This document shows positions 1 through 9,418 of a stretch of DNA of 41,439 nucleotides, in pieces. The stretch's first letter is position 1, and every line of letters starts with the position of its first letter. Below the pieces are notes generated by a model. That model did no database searches, had not been told where the DNA came from, and saw only the letters and a list, made by a program, of their open reading frames with translations. Location: NCBI GenBank assembly GCA_016839785.1, contig JAEOTQ010000004.1, positions 1 through 41,439 of the forward strand, read 5' to 3'. This stretch comes from Candidatus Hodarchaeota archaeon (GTDB lineage Archaea > Asgardarchaeota > Heimdallarchaeia > Hodarchaeales > Hodarchaeaceae). The position numbers and the translations under genes are program-made.

Positions 1-1311
1 CCACGTATTGATAATTGGTGGGGTCCTGCTGGTTCTACTGGACCTTGTGGTCCCGATACGGAGATGTTTTTCGATACCGGAAAAGAAACTTGCTCAAAGA
101 CATGTCGTCCAGGATGTCACTGTGGAAAATACTTTGAAATCTGGAACGATGTCTTTATGAGTTATAATAAGTTAGTAGATGGTACATTTGAAAAATTAGC
201 TCAACATAACGTGGATACGGGAATGGGTATTGAGCGTACAGTTGCTGTACTCAACGGTGCGCAAACAATCCATGAGATAGATACCATCCAACCCATTAGT
301 GACCGTATAAAACGATTTGCTAAAATAAAAGATGAACTTAGTGAGGAACAACGTAAATCGATCAATATCATTGCTGATCACATAAGATCAGCTACCTTCA
401 TATTGGGAGATGACAAAAGTGTTTCTCCGTCTAACCTAGGGCAAGGATATGTTCTTCGTAGATTTATTCGAGGTGTTATCCGTCAAGGAAATTTGTTAAA
501 TATTAAACAACGCTTTCTTCCAGCCCTTGCTGAAATCGTTATTAGTATATATTCAGATATCTATCCAGAACTTGAAAGGAATAAGAACTTTATAATCGAA
601 AATTTAACCCAAGAGGAAAAAAAGTTTTCTACAACGTTGAAACGTGGCCTTAAGCGTTTGAGTAAAATTTTGGATGAAACAGGAACTTTAACAGGTCGAG
701 ATGCATTTCTTCTATTCACTTCCTTCGGTTTTCCTTTAGAAATGACATTAGAAATTGCAAAGGAAAAAAATATTACGATTGATACTCAAGCATTTCAAAA
801 GGAGTTTGCACATCATAAAGATCTCTCAAGAAAGGCAACTTCGGGAACTTTCAAAAGTGGACTTGCTGATCATACAGAAAAAACAACTCGTCTACACACC
901 GCGACTCATCTTTTACAGCAAGCATTAAGAGATGTATTAGGAGATCACGTTGAACAAAAAGGCAGTAATATAACCCCAGAACGAACAAGGTTTGATTTTA
1001 CACATTCTGAAAAACTTACACAAAAAGAAATCGAGAAAGTGGAGAAAATTGTGAATAAAAAGATCAAAGAGGGACTTGCAGTAAAAAGCGAAATCCTCAC
1101 TCCAAAAGAGGCAAAAGCAAGTGGAGCTCTGGGATTTTTTGAAGACAAATATCAAACTAAAGTCTCTGTATATTCAGTAGGAGATTTTTCTAAAGAGATT
1201 TGCACAGGTCCTCACGTTAGAAACACAAAAGATATTGGGAAATTTATCATTCAGAGGCAAAAGAATATCGGGGCAGGCTTGATGAGAATTCGAGCAAAAA
1301 TTGAACCTTAA
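1..1311 (+). CDS. alaS: Alanyl-tRNA synthetase, 5'-truncated by the window edge
   Basis: Charges tRNA-Ala and edits mischarged products. The reading frame is open from base 1, so only the last 436 codons are present. The first codons carry NWWGPAGSTGPCGPDTEMF, a class II AlaRS core signature. A cysteine cluster (CSKTCRPGCHCGK, about bases 91-126) follows, just before EIWNDVF. The editing (SAD) domain has HTATH near 893-907 and CTGPH near 1201-1215, the zinc-binding HxxxH and CxxxH pairs. The protein ends about 25 residues after CTGPH, so the C-terminal C-Ala domain usual in archaeal AlaRS is absent. The cysteine cluster and short form resemble what I recall of AlaRS from Patescibacteria (CPR). 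That origin is inference; the AlaRS identity is firm. It converges with the amidotransferase gene 7 bases away. Confidence 0.95.
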   Translation, partial: PRIDNWWGPAGSTGPCGPDTEMFFDTGKETCSKTCRPGCHCGKYFEIWNDVFMSYNKLVDGTFEKLAQHNVDTGMGIERTVAVLNGAQTIHEIDTIQPISDRIKRFAKIKDELSEEQRKSINIIADHIRSATFILGDDKSVSPSNLGQGYVLRRFIRGVIRQGNLLNIKQRFLPALAEIVISIYSDIYPELERNKNFIIENLTQEEKKFSTTLKRGLKRLSKILDETGTLTGRDAFLLFTSFGFPLEMTLEIAKEKNITIDTQAFQKEFAHHKDLSRKATSGTFKSGLADHTEKTTRLHTATHLLQQALRDVLGDHVEQKGSNITPERTRFDFTHSEKLTQKEIEKVEKIVNKKIKEGLAVKSEILTPKEAKASGALGFFEDKYQTKVSVYSVGDFSKEICTGPHVRNTKDIGKFIIQRQKNIGAGLMRIRAKIEP

Positions 1312-1318
1312 AAAAAAT

Positions 1319-2080
1319 TCAGAATTTGGTCAGTTTAACTTTAGGAGGATTTTCGGAGACAGCTAGTACGCTTTGATTTGGCATTTCAGTCCATCCCTCT
1401 CCACTTATTCCTTTTACATCTATATTTTCTGAACAAACAACAATACCTGAACCAGTCTCATAATAAAACATCGTATAGTAATCGTGGTGTCTACTCACAC
1501 TGCGAATAGTATACATTTCTGCTCCATTAGTGAGAACACAGTTAAGGGATGTATATTCAACACTGACTTGTGAGAGACTATCAATCAAATTCATAGTTCT
1601 AGCTTCTATATCACTACCTTCAATCAAACTGGATAAGAGGTAATGAAATAGATGCTCTGAATCAGAATTTTCGGAAGTAGTCTGTAATTCAGAATTCGGG
1701 TTCAAGGATTCTGCATTATATACAGTACCATTATGAATAAAGGCCCAATCTAAAGAAAGGAAAGGATGATTATTTGGTAATGAAATGGAAATTCCAGTAC
1801 TAGCCTTTCTTAGATGACATAGAAAAACTCGTGGTTGGTGTTCAAATGAATGGATTCGTTTTCCAAACTCTGGTGCTCCAAGTGCCTCTCCCATATATTT
1901 TCCAACAAGCTCCATTCCCGAACTATTGTATCTTGAGCTAGCCATCCCCCAACCATCCTTATGTCCAGGTGAAACGCCTGGAACAGGTGGTACTTTTCCT
2001 TTTTCTGATAATTCTTGAAATTTAAACAGAAAATCCTTCCAAAGTGATACTGAACCATATATCCCTAGAAGACGACACAT
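1319..2080 (-). CDS. Class II glutamine amidotransferase (YafJ/EgtC-like)
   Basis: Ntn-type glutamine amidohydrolase that would release ammonia from glutamine. I chose the start at 2080 because the protein then begins Met-Cys-Arg-Leu-Leu-Gly, making Cys2 the N-terminal nucleophile of class II amidotransferases. An AGGTG ribosome binding site lies about 6 bases upstream. Other family marks are HKDGWG, FLCHLRKAS and FIHNGTV. At 253 residues it is a stand-alone domain, so the acceptor is unknown. It is the last gene of the minus-strand run and starts 23 bases after nadE, which uses ammonia. A nitrilase-type glutaminase is already present upstream, so a role in NAD synthesis is possible but not shown. 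Confidence 0.88.
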   Translation of the reverse strand: MCRLLGIYGSVSLWKDFLFKFQELSEKGKVPPVPGVSPGHKDGWGMASSRYNSSGMELVGKYMGEALGAPEFGKRIHSFEHQPRVFLCHLRKASTGISISLPNNHPFLSLDWAFIHNGTVYNAESLNPNSELQTTSENSDSEHLFHYLLSSLIEGSDIEARTMNLIDSLSQVSVEYTSLNCVLTNGAEMYTIRSVSRHHDYYTMFYYETGSGIVVCSENIDVKGISGEGWTEMPNQSVLAVSENPPKVKLTKF

Positions 2081-2103
2081 ACTAACACCTATTACAGTAA
2101 GAT

Positions 2104-2961
2104 TTAGAAATGTTTTGGTTTTGTTAATGGTACCCGCCAATCTATACTGGGTGTTCTTACTCCCAGTTTAAATACAATAGGACCTCTTCGTTTATGTTCG
2201 CTTTTATAGATCATAGTTCTAACTTTTTTAATCAGTTCAGGAGAAATCAGAGTCAGTTCAGCAATTTCTTTCTCAGTTTGAAAAACTTCAAGCCCATATA
2301 GGACAGAGTCGAGTTGGGTATAACTCATTCCTATTTCGGCCTCATCTGTTTGACCTTTAGTTAATCCTGCACTTGGAGCCTTTTGTATAAAAGACTTAGG
2401 AAGTTTCAGATATTCAGCGAGCTGGAAAATATGGGTTTTGTACACATCTCCAATAGGAAGAATATCTACACCTCCATCACCGAATTTAGTAAAATATCCT
2501 ATCATTAATTCACTCTTATTTCCGGCACCACACACTAAATAATTCTTCTTGTTAGCATGAAAGTATAAATATGTCTGTAAAATCCTAGGTTTGATGTTCA
2601 TCCAAGCTAATTCGGATGATTCCTCTGTTTGGTTAATACTATTGGAAAATTCGTCGATAACATTCTGAATATCATACTGGATTAAATCAAGCTTTAATTT
2701 TTTACACAATGTGTGTATGTCTTCAATATCTGATTCTAATGAATTTTTATTCCGTAAGAATATTGGGGTGACATTTTTTGACCCTATGGACTTGACAGCA
2801 AGAGTAACGACTACTGCTGAATCTATCCCTCCACTTAATCCAATCACCACTCCGTTTACTCTAGCTTCGGTTACTCTCGTCTTAATAAATTCTTGAATCA
2901 GCTCGCTAGTATTAGCACAATCAATGGGAGGAATACTACGAGTTTGTGATTTAGATGTCAT
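2104..2961 (-). CDS. nadE: NAD+ synthase, ammonia-transferring subunit
   Basis: Amidates deamido-NAD (nicotinic acid adenine dinucleotide) to NAD+ using ATP and ammonia. The PP-loop SGGIDSA is at residues 43-49. GNKSE (147-151) and GDGGVDILPIGDVYKT (161-176) are typical of NadE substrate binding and tunnel regions. It has 285 residues, the size of the single-domain enzyme without the fused glutaminase. Its start overlaps the end of the upstream nitrilase gene by 11 bases, which implies translational coupling. The two genes together look like a split glutamine-dependent NAD synthetase. Confidence 0.95.
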   Translation of the reverse strand: MTSKSQTRSIPPIDCANTSELIQEFIKTRVTEARVNGVVIGLSGGIDSAVVVTLAVKSIGSKNVTPIFLRNKNSLESDIEDIHTLCKKLKLDLIQYDIQNVIDEFSNSINQTEESSELAWMNIKPRILQTYLYFHANKKNYLVCGAGNKSELMIGYFTKFGDGGVDILPIGDVYKTHIFQLAEYLKLPKSFIQKAPSAGLTKGQTDEAEIGMSYTQLDSVLYGLEVFQTEKEIAELTLISPELIKKVRTMIYKSEHKRRGPIVFKLGVRTPSIDWRVPLTKPKHF

Positions 2962-3793
2962 AATAACTCTCTTCTAGTTTTTTAAATATCCAGGAGGGTA
3001 AATCCTTCAAGGTGGGAACAAAATTTTTGGCACTTTGTGCGCTCTCCGTTGACAATGTGCAGATTCCGAAATCAGGCTTATTATATTCGAGTTTTGCTAC
3101 TTGCTTCCCAGTAGCAGTTCGAACTTCGGATCCTCCCCAGAAAATTAAATCATCTTGAATCCCAGATTGGTTTACATACACAAAATTAATCGTATTTTCC
3201 ATTGCTCTTGCGGGGATAAATGTTTCAAAATAATGTCGTCGTACACCTGGAGAAGCAGAAATACATATGCTTGTGTGAGCTCCTAAGAGAGCGTGAGCCC
3301 GTGTAATTTCAGGACTAAATATATCATAGCAAATTTGCATCCCAATCTTTCCCATCGGAGTGTCAATAATGTTTATTGTCGGAGAAGTCCGGAAATACCG
3401 TCTTTCATTAAACACTGAGTGATTAGGAAGAAAGATTTTACGACTTTTTCCAATAAAACCCTGTGGTCCAAACATTGCTGCAGTATTGTACAATAACCCT
3501 GGAACAGAAGACTCTGGTAATCCTGCAATCAAATAACAATTGTTCTTTTGTGAAATTTGGATTAATTCCTGACAGAGAGGCCCAGAAGGAATTGGTTCTG
3601 CCAGCTGATAAACATCATCATGCATTAAGTAACCAGTAACTGATAATTCAGGGAAGACAACAATTGTATCGAGGTCCTTGTCTCGTACAATTTTCTCGCA
3701 TGTTTCCGCTATAATCTTTAGGTTGGATGTGGGATCTGCTTGGTGTGAATGTATCTGAGCTAATGCTACACGGAATTTCAACCTATTCACCAT
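2951..3793 (-). CDS. Nitrilase-superfamily glutaminase, likely NAD synthetase partner
   Basis: Carbon-nitrogen hydrolase with the Glu-Lys-Cys triad visible at E49 (FPELSVTGY), K119 (RKIFLPNHSVFNERRYF) and C155 (MQICYDIFSPE). The LPN-x-VFNERRYF segment is the form seen in the glutaminase domain of glutamine-dependent NAD synthetases rather than in general amidases. It has 280 residues and overlaps nadE by 11 bases. The likely job is to supply ammonia from glutamine to NadE. A free-standing omega-amidase is the alternative. It starts 6 bases after the glutamine synthetase gene ends. Confidence 0.87.
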   Translation of the reverse strand: MVNRLKFRVALAQIHSHQADPTSNLKIIAETCEKIVRDKDLDTIVVFPELSVTGYLMHDDVYQLAEPIPSGPLCQELIQISQKNNCYLIAGLPESSVPGLLYNTAAMFGPQGFIGKSRKIFLPNHSVFNERRYFRTSPTINIIDTPMGKIGMQICYDIFSPEITRAHALLGAHTSICISASPGVRRHYFETFIPARAMENTINFVYVNQSGIQDDLIFWGGSEVRTATGKQVAKLEYNKPDFGICTLSTESAQSAKNFVPTLKDLPSWIFKKLEESYYDI

Positions 3794-3799
3794 TTATTT

Positions 3800-5074
3800 T
3801 TAAACGTCGATATATTCCTTCCAATCCCAATCGGTAACCTGGGTTGAATATTGAAGCCATTCTTTTTTCTTTAACTTCAAAAAATGATTGAATATATGTG
3901 TTCCCAGCGCCTCTTGAATAACACGATCATTTTCCAAACATGTAAGGGCCTGAAAGAGATTCCCAGGGAGAGTCTTAATACCTAACTTATCTCGCTCTTC
4001 AGATGTAAATTTAAAGATATTTGATTTGACAGGAGACGAGAGTTCCAGTTTTCGATCTATCCCATCTATACCTGCAGCAATTACGGCTGCTAAAGCTAAG
4101 TAAGGATTGGAACTAGGATCAGGACAACGATATTCAAATCGTGCAGTGTGGGGATCTTGAAACATTGGAACGCGACATAATGTAGATCTATTCAAAGGGG
4201 CCCATGCAATATATACTGGTGCTTCAAAACCAGGAACTAACCGTTTAAAAGAATTTACTGTGGGAGCCACTATGACGGTTAAAGCTTCTGCATGATCAAG
4301 TATTCCAGCCATAAATTGTTGTCCTAGGGTTGATACTTCGCTTGGATTTCCGGTGGCAAAAAGATTTTCATCTCCTTTCCAAAGAGAAAGATGAAAATGC
4401 ATCCCATTCCCATTTGCATCGCCAAAAGGCTTGGGCATAAATGTGGCAGAATAACCAATTTTTGCAGCCAGAGCTCTCACGATTGCTTTGTAGGTAACAA
4501 TCGAATCTGCGGTATGTAGTGCCTCTGAATGTTTAATTTCAATTTCATACTGTCCCGCCCCGCCCTCATGATGATGTACTTTACATAAAATCCCAGCTTT
4601 TTCTAAATGTGAGGGAAACCGTTTAATGACTCCCTCTGCGATGGCATTAGGAAAAATATCTGCATATTTACCTGTGTCCACAGGTTTGTTATCTTTTAAT
4701 AGAAAAAACTCGGGTTCAGGACCAACTTTAAGTGTCCATCCACGAGAGGATAATTTTTCATCAATTATAGCTTTCAGTCGTGACCGGGTATCTCCTATAA
4801 ATACTTTATTATGCTGACGAACCTCACACATTACTGCTATTTTTGGTTCCTCGGTATAAGAAAGCTCAATTATGCTATCTGCATCCGGAATTAAATGTAG
4901 ATCCGAGTTTTCAAGTGGAGTAAAACCAGCAACGGAACTACCGTCAACATTCGCTCCTTCAGTGAAAATTGGATCTGATTGGGCTGTTTGAAGTTCATGA
5001 ATGTTAACTGGAACATTCATTGCTTTGAGTTTACCATGTATATCTACAAAACGGATTTCTAAAACGCTAAACAT
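3800..5074 (-). CDS. glnA: Glutamine synthetase, type I-like
   Basis: Makes glutamine from glutamate, ammonia and ATP. At 424 residues it is close to short archaeal and Gram-positive-like GS-I. Metal and substrate motifs are visible: VGPEPEFF (117-124), HHHEGGAGQYEIE (167-179), GNGMHFHLSLW (222-232) and KRLVPGFEAPVYIAWAPLNRS (277-297), followed by the arginine-rich RFEYRCPDPSSNPYLA. I do not see the adenylylation-loop tyrosine motif of enteric GS-I near the C-terminus, so control by adenylylation is unlikely. It sits between the deacetylase gene and the glutaminase-NadE pair, which links ammonia assimilation to glutamine-dependent NAD synthesis. Confidence 0.95.
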   Translation of the reverse strand: MFSVLEIRFVDIHGKLKAMNVPVNIHELQTAQSDPIFTEGANVDGSSVAGFTPLENSDLHLIPDADSIIELSYTEEPKIAVMCEVRQHNKVFIGDTRSRLKAIIDEKLSSRGWTLKVGPEPEFFLLKDNKPVDTGKYADIFPNAIAEGVIKRFPSHLEKAGILCKVHHHEGGAGQYEIEIKHSEALHTADSIVTYKAIVRALAAKIGYSATFMPKPFGDANGNGMHFHLSLWKGDENLFATGNPSEVSTLGQQFMAGILDHAEALTVIVAPTVNSFKRLVPGFEAPVYIAWAPLNRSTLCRVPMFQDPHTARFEYRCPDPSSNPYLALAAVIAAGIDGIDRKLELSSPVKSNIFKFTSEERDKLGIKTLPGNLFQALTCLENDRVIQEALGTHIFNHFLKLKKKEWLQYSTQVTDWDWKEYIDV

Positions 5075-5125
5075 CGTTATTACCTTAGCTTAAAACGAGA
5101 AATCCGTCCTATTAAACCTAAGCTA

Positions 5126-6025
5126 TTATTGTTTTCGAATAATATCTCGAATTTCCCGATAGCCAATGATTGTTATATCAAGCTTCTCAACACTCTCGCG
5201 AAGAGAAGCATCGGTAAAGGCTTCATAATCTTGATTCCGCCACTCGGCAGAATCAGGAGTGATTGATTTCAATTCAGGACTCATTTTTGCTGGATGGAAG
5301 AGTAAATGTGACAATCCTGGTTTTAATTCTTTTAATAGTTCATGATAATATTGGCTTTTATTTGGATACACTCCTCCTGTCTCTATTATCATGTGATCTA
5401 TTAATGGAAATCCACTTGATTCCAAAGTTGCTAATAATTTCTGATAAATATCTACATACTCCCCAAGTCCCATCAAAAATAATTGCTCTTTTGAAATGTT
5501 TGGAAGAAAAGCAGGGATTCTATAATCATTAGAAAGAGTTAAGTAGGATTGAATAAACTTGGGATCCATTACTGTACCCATATGTGTATCAATGTGAGTG
5601 ACATCTATACCAGATTGGAGAGCGAGTTCAATTTGAGAACGCATTTCAACTTCTGCAGCTTCAGCTTTTATATTTGATATTGCCTCCTCTGTAGTTTTCC
5701 AAAGACATCGATCCTCGGCTAATAATCCAGTGTTTGGATCTACACTACTCAGAGCCCGCCATCTATAGGTATTATACTCAGAGGTTAATGTTAGATGAAC
5801 ACCAATATCATACTGGGGATTTCTTCTTGCGATTGCTGCCGCTTCCAAAAACCAAGGTGCTGGGACGATCACAGACCCACATGAGGCAATTCCAAAGTCT
5901 AAACACTCAAAAGCTCCCACATTCGCTGCATGTGAGAAACCCATATCATCAATATGAAGAATGACTACTTTGTCGTCTTGAGAGAATCCTAGTTTCTGAA
6001 TAAATTTTTCATTGGTCATTATCAT
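5126..6025 (-). CDS. ChbG/YdjC-family deacetylase-like protein
   Basis: Carbohydrate deacetylase-like fold. The N-terminus has VVILHIDDMGFSHAAN (about residues 20-35) with the paired aspartates of the metal site. GVHLTLTSEY (about 76-85) and DVTHIDTHMGTVMDP (about 139-153) supply the histidines expected in ChbG/YdjC proteins. It has 299 residues. The substrate cannot be read from the sequence; known members remove acetyl groups from N-acetylated sugars. Its start overlaps the end of the upstream alpha/beta hydrolase gene by 17 bases, so the two are probably co-translated. Confidence 0.82.
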   Translation of the reverse strand: MIMTNEKFIQKLGFSQDDKVVILHIDDMGFSHAANVGAFECLDFGIASCGSVIVPAPWFLEAAAIARRNPQYDIGVHLTLTSEYNTYRWRALSSVDPNTGLLAEDRCLWKTTEEAISNIKAEAAEVEMRSQIELALQSGIDVTHIDTHMGTVMDPKFIQSYLTLSNDYRIPAFLPNISKEQLFLMGLGEYVDIYQKLLATLESSGFPLIDHMIIETGGVYPNKSQYYHELLKELKPGLSHLLFHPAKMSPELKSITPDSAEWRNQDYEAFTDASLRESVEKLDITIIGYREIRDIIRKQ

Positions 6026-6845
6026 ACATTCCTGATGTAATCGCTTTGTAAATAATATTGTTTACTTGAGTTGGAACCTCTTGAAAAACGAAGTGTCCTG
6101 CATCCTGTATGAGGAAAATTTGGGAATTAGGTATATTCTCGTGGAGATATCGTGAAAATTTAGGAGGAGTCATTTGATCTTCGTCTCCACAAATAATTAC
6201 TGTTGGAATTTTAATCCTCTCTAGATCCTCTCGAACATCAAAATGGCGACAAGCTTCAAGATCATTGTATAAGACAATTAAGCCATTGTTTGTAAGTATA
6301 TCCTGATTTTTATACTTTATTGATAAATCTGCATTAGTTCCATAACTGAATTTACTCATTAAGCGCAAAGCTTCTTTGAAATCAGTTTTAAGGAGGTCAA
6401 AAAATACAGGTGCAACATTTAATTTTGCTCCAGTACCAACGAGAAATAGAGCTTTTGGTGAAGGGGGAGGATCTTCGATTACTCCTTTTTCGGCAAGTAA
6501 GACGAAGTTTAAGGCAATAGCTCCTCCCATTGAATGTCCTCCTAGGTAATAATTCTTAAATTCCAAAGAGGAGATAAGATCAATGATATCGTGTGTATAA
6601 TCATCAATAAGAGACTGACTGACAGAATTTTCATAGAACGAAATATCTGGATCTGATCTACTTTTTCCATGGTTAGGTAAACTTATCGCAAGAATTCCAA
6701 ATTTCTTTTTCGATAAAAAATCAATTTGAAAATCCCATTGACTTTTATCACCGCCAGCACCATGAATAAGTACTATGTATGGAAGCGAGTCATTTTTGGG
6801 ATTTATTAGATCATAATCGAGTTTATCAACCACTCTTATTACCAA
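6009..6845 (-). CDS. Alpha/beta hydrolase
   Basis: Serine hydrolase of unknown substrate. Visible parts are the oxyanion-loop HGAGG, the nucleophile elbow GHSMGG, the acid region VIICGDEDQMTPP and the C-terminal histidine in AGHFVFQE. It has 278 residues if the TTG at 6845 is used; a GTG at 6833 is an equally possible start, so the first residues are uncertain. It lies between an enoyl-CoA hydratase and a deacetylase in the same direction. A thioesterase or lactonase role tied to the acyl-CoA pathway is conceivable but not shown. Confidence 0.85.
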   Translation of the reverse strand: MVIRVVDKLDYDLINPKNDSLPYIVLIHGAGGDKSQWDFQIDFLSKKKFGILAISLPNHGKSRSDPDISFYENSVSQSLIDDYTHDIIDLISSLEFKNYYLGGHSMGGAIALNFVLLAEKGVIEDPPPSPKALFLVGTGAKLNVAPVFFDLLKTDFKEALRLMSKFSYGTNADLSIKYKNQDILTNNGLIVLYNDLEACRHFDVREDLERIKIPTVIICGDEDQMTPPKFSRYLHENIPNSQIFLIQDAGHFVFQEVPTQVNNIIYKAITSGMYDNDQ

Positions 6846-6868
6846 CTAAACCAGTTTTTTGAATTCTC

Positions 6869-7681
6869 TCAATCTTTAAATCTGTCCCATTTGTCTTTTT
6901 TCCACTTTGCTGATCGCTTCTCTAAAAATGCCTTTAGCCCTTCTTTTCCTTCAGGAGATGTTCTGATATGAGCAATCTTTTCAATTAAGTATGGACGAAT
7001 ACTCTCAAAATCCTTTGTCCTATTTTCTTTTAGCATTTCCTTAATTTGAGACATGGCTACTGGCCCACTAGCAAGAAGATGATTAATAAGGGATGTAACT
7101 TTTTGATTCAAGTCAGCTTGATCTACTGCAGTCTCATGTATTAGTCCAATCCTCAATGCAATTGACGTATCAAATCTCTCACCAGTTAAAAAGAATCTAG
7201 TAGCATGAGAGTATCCAATTTTTGGAATTACGTACGGACTGATCACAGCTGGTAGAATTCCCAAGTTGACTTCGGAAAACGCGAAAATGGATCTTTCAAT
7301 CGCAATCGAAATGTCACAGAGCGAAACGAGTCCAACTCCTCCCCCGAAAGCGGCACCATTAATACGTCCTACAACAGGTTTAGAGGAATTGTATATTGTA
7401 TTGAAAAGCTTCTCTAACTTTACTGCGTCCTGTTGGTTCTCATTTAATGTGAAGTCCTTACTTGCCTCCATATAAACTAGATCAGCACCTGCAGAAAAAG
7501 ATTTTCCAGCTCCAGTTAAGACTATAACCCGAATTTTGGAATTATTAGTTTGTTTAGCAAATTCTAAAGTCAGTTCCGATATCATTTGAGGGTTAAATGC
7601 GTTATGGACCTGTGCACGATTCAGTGTAATTATGCAGACATGATCAACTTCTTCTGAAGTAATGGTTTCATATTTTGTCAT
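6869..7681 (-). CDS. Enoyl-CoA hydratase family, likely methylglutaconyl-CoA hydratase
   Basis: Crotonase-fold enzyme. The start at 7681 (MTKYETI) is preferred to more upstream codons because AGGAAAG lies just before it and the crotonase fold begins there. The oxyanion-hole segments are FSAGADL and AAFGGGVGL. The segment SEVNLGILPAVISPYVIPKIG followed by FFLTGERF closely resembles LiuC-type methylglutaconyl-CoA hydratases of leucine breakdown. It starts 23 bases after the carboxyltransferase gene ends. Next to a methylcrotonyl-CoA carboxylase, hydration of 3-methylglutaconyl-CoA to HMG-CoA is the natural assignment. No HMG-CoA lyase or isovaleryl-CoA dehydrogenase is in the window. Confidence 0.87.
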   Translation of the reverse strand: MTKYETITSEEVDHVCIITLNRAQVHNAFNPQMISELTLEFAKQTNNSKIRVIVLTGAGKSFSAGADLVYMEASKDFTLNENQQDAVKLEKLFNTIYNSSKPVVGRINGAAFGGGVGLVSLCDISIAIERSIFAFSEVNLGILPAVISPYVIPKIGYSHATRFFLTGERFDTSIALRIGLIHETAVDQADLNQKVTSLINHLLASGPVAMSQIKEMLKENRTKDFESIRPYLIEKIAHIRTSPEGKEGLKAFLEKRSAKWKKDKWDRFKD

Positions 7682-7704
7682 CGACTTTCCTTCCAAATCG
7701 AAAT

Positions 7705-9309
7705 TCACATGCGGAAGACACCGTAGTTTGTATCGGGTATCTCTGCATTCAAAGAAGCAGATATACACAATGCTAGAATTATACGGGTATCAGCAGGGTC
7801 AATAATCCCATCATCCCATAAGCGCCCTGTACTATAGTAAGCACTAGATTCTGTGTCATATTTCGCTAGAATGGGTTTCATAATTTCCTCTCTCTGCTCA
7901 GGAGACAATGTCTTTCCCCTAGAAGCTAGTTGAGTTTCTTTGACTGTAGCTAATACATTAGCTGCCTGTTCTCCACCCATAACAGAGATCCGAGCGTTTG
8001 GCCACATAAATAAGAATCGTGGGGAATATGCCCGTCCCGCCATACCGTAATTTCCAGCTCCATAGGAACCTCCGATTACAATAGTAAATTTTGGTACTTG
8101 GGCATTACTTACTGCCATAACAAGTTTAGCTCCATCCTTTGCAATCCCTCCAGATTCGGCTTCACTTCCGACTATAAAACCAGTAATATTCTGTAAGAAA
8201 ATTAATGGTAAGTTCCTCTGGGTACATAGATTGATGAAATGAGCACCTTTTAGGGCACTTTCTGAAAATAATACGCCATTATTAGCGAGGATTCCAACGG
8301 GATATCCCATAATTCGTGTAAACCCGCATACGAGGGTGGATCCATATAAGGCTTTAAATTCGTGAAAACGGGATCCATCCACCAATCGAGCGATGACCTC
8401 GTGTACATCGTACGCTTGACGAGTATCTCTCGGTAGAATTCCATAAATTTCATCAATATCATAAAGGGGAGGTTCTGGTTGTCGAAAATCAAGTGTTGTT
8501 TTAGGAGGTAAATTCAAATGCTCAATGATGTTGCGTGTTATCCGTAACGCGTGCTCATCATTGGTTGCATAGTGATCAGCAACTCCAGAGGTTCTACAAT
8601 GAACATCTGCTCCTCCTAAATCTTCAGCAGTAACTTCTTCACCTGTAGCTGCCTTTACAAGTGGAGGCCCACCGAGAAAAATAGTACCTGTACCTTTAAC
8701 AATGACTGTTTCATCTGACATTGCAGGAACATATGCCCCACCAGCTGTGCACGATCCCATTACTACGCTTATTTGTGGTATTGCTTTTGATGACATTTGA
8801 GCTTGATTATAGAATATTCTTCCAAAGTGTTCTTTATCAGGAAATACTTCAGCTTGAAGAGGTAGAAATGCTCCACCAGAATCAACCAAATAGACACAAG
8901 GAAGATTATTTTGTTCAGCTATTTCCTGAGCACGGAGGTGTTTCTTAACCGTCATTGGGAAGTAAGTACCCCCTTTAATCGTGGCATCATTTGCAATAAA
9001 CATAATTTCTCTCCCCGCGACTAAACCAATGCCAGTCACGATTCCTGCATATGGTGCAGCATTATCGTACAAGTTATAAGCAGCTAATGAGCTTAATTCC
9101 ATAAAAGGTGTGTCAGGATCAAGTATCATCTTTATACGTTGGCGTGCAGGTATTTTCCCTCTCTCCAGATGTTTTTCCATTGCCTTAGGGTTACCTGATC
9201 TTATTGAATCAAGAATCTCTCTGTGTTCTTCAAGAACTTTCTGAAAATGTTCATAATTATCTTGAAAATCCGATGATTTTACATCTACTTTAGATTTTAT
9301 TATTGCCAT
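7705..9309 (-). CDS. Acyl-CoA carboxylase carboxyltransferase, methylcrotonyl-CoA type
   Basis: Transfers CO2 from carboxybiotin to an acyl-CoA. It has 534 residues from the ATG at 9309; a TTG directly before it adds one residue. The segment [20 protein letters not shown] and then [11 protein letters not shown] is the hallmark of methylcrotonyl-CoA or geranyl-CoA carboxylase beta subunits, as opposed to propionyl-CoA carboxylase. Other family marks are [38 protein letters not shown] and [22 protein letters not shown]. The biotin carboxylase and biotin carrier genes lie upstream in the same run and the matching hydratase lies downstream, so the leucine pathway is the best reading. Confidence 0.93.
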   Translation of the reverse strand: MAIIKSKVDVKSSDFQDNYEHFQKVLEEHREILDSIRSGNPKAMEKHLERGKIPARQRIKMILDPDTPFMELSSLAAYNLYDNAAPYAGIVTGIGLVAGREIMFIANDATIKGGTYFPMTVKKHLRAQEIAEQNNLPCVYLVDSGGAFLPLQAEVFPDKEHFGRIFYNQAQMSSKAIPQISVVMGSCTAGGAYVPAMSDETVIVKGTGTIFLGGPPLVKAATGEEVTAEDLGGADVHCRTSGVADHYATNDEHALRITRNIIEHLNLPPKTTLDFRQPEPPLYDIDEIYGILPRDTRQAYDVHEVIARLVDGSRFHEFKALYGSTLVCGFTRIMGYPVGILANNGVLFSESALKGAHFINLCTQRNLPLIFLQNITGFIVGSEAESGGIAKDGAKLVMAVSNAQVPKFTIVIGGSYGAGNYGMAGRAYSPRFLFMWPNARISVMGGEQAANVLATVKETQLASRGKTLSPEQREEIMKPILAKYDTESSAYYSTGRLWDDGIIDPADTRIILALCISASLNAEIPDTNYGVFRM

Positions 9310-9418
9310 CAATTAGACCTCGAAAGAAACATCTCTAGGGAGGATAGCTGTTCTAGAACATTTACTTAAAGAATTTCTTGGACGAAAGTACTTCTGTTAG
9401 GGAGTCAGATAAGTTGAA

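Noticed and set aside
937..1155. Minus-strand frames inside alaS
   Set aside because: They overlap the editing domain of AlaRS, whose zinc motifs are intact on the plus strand.
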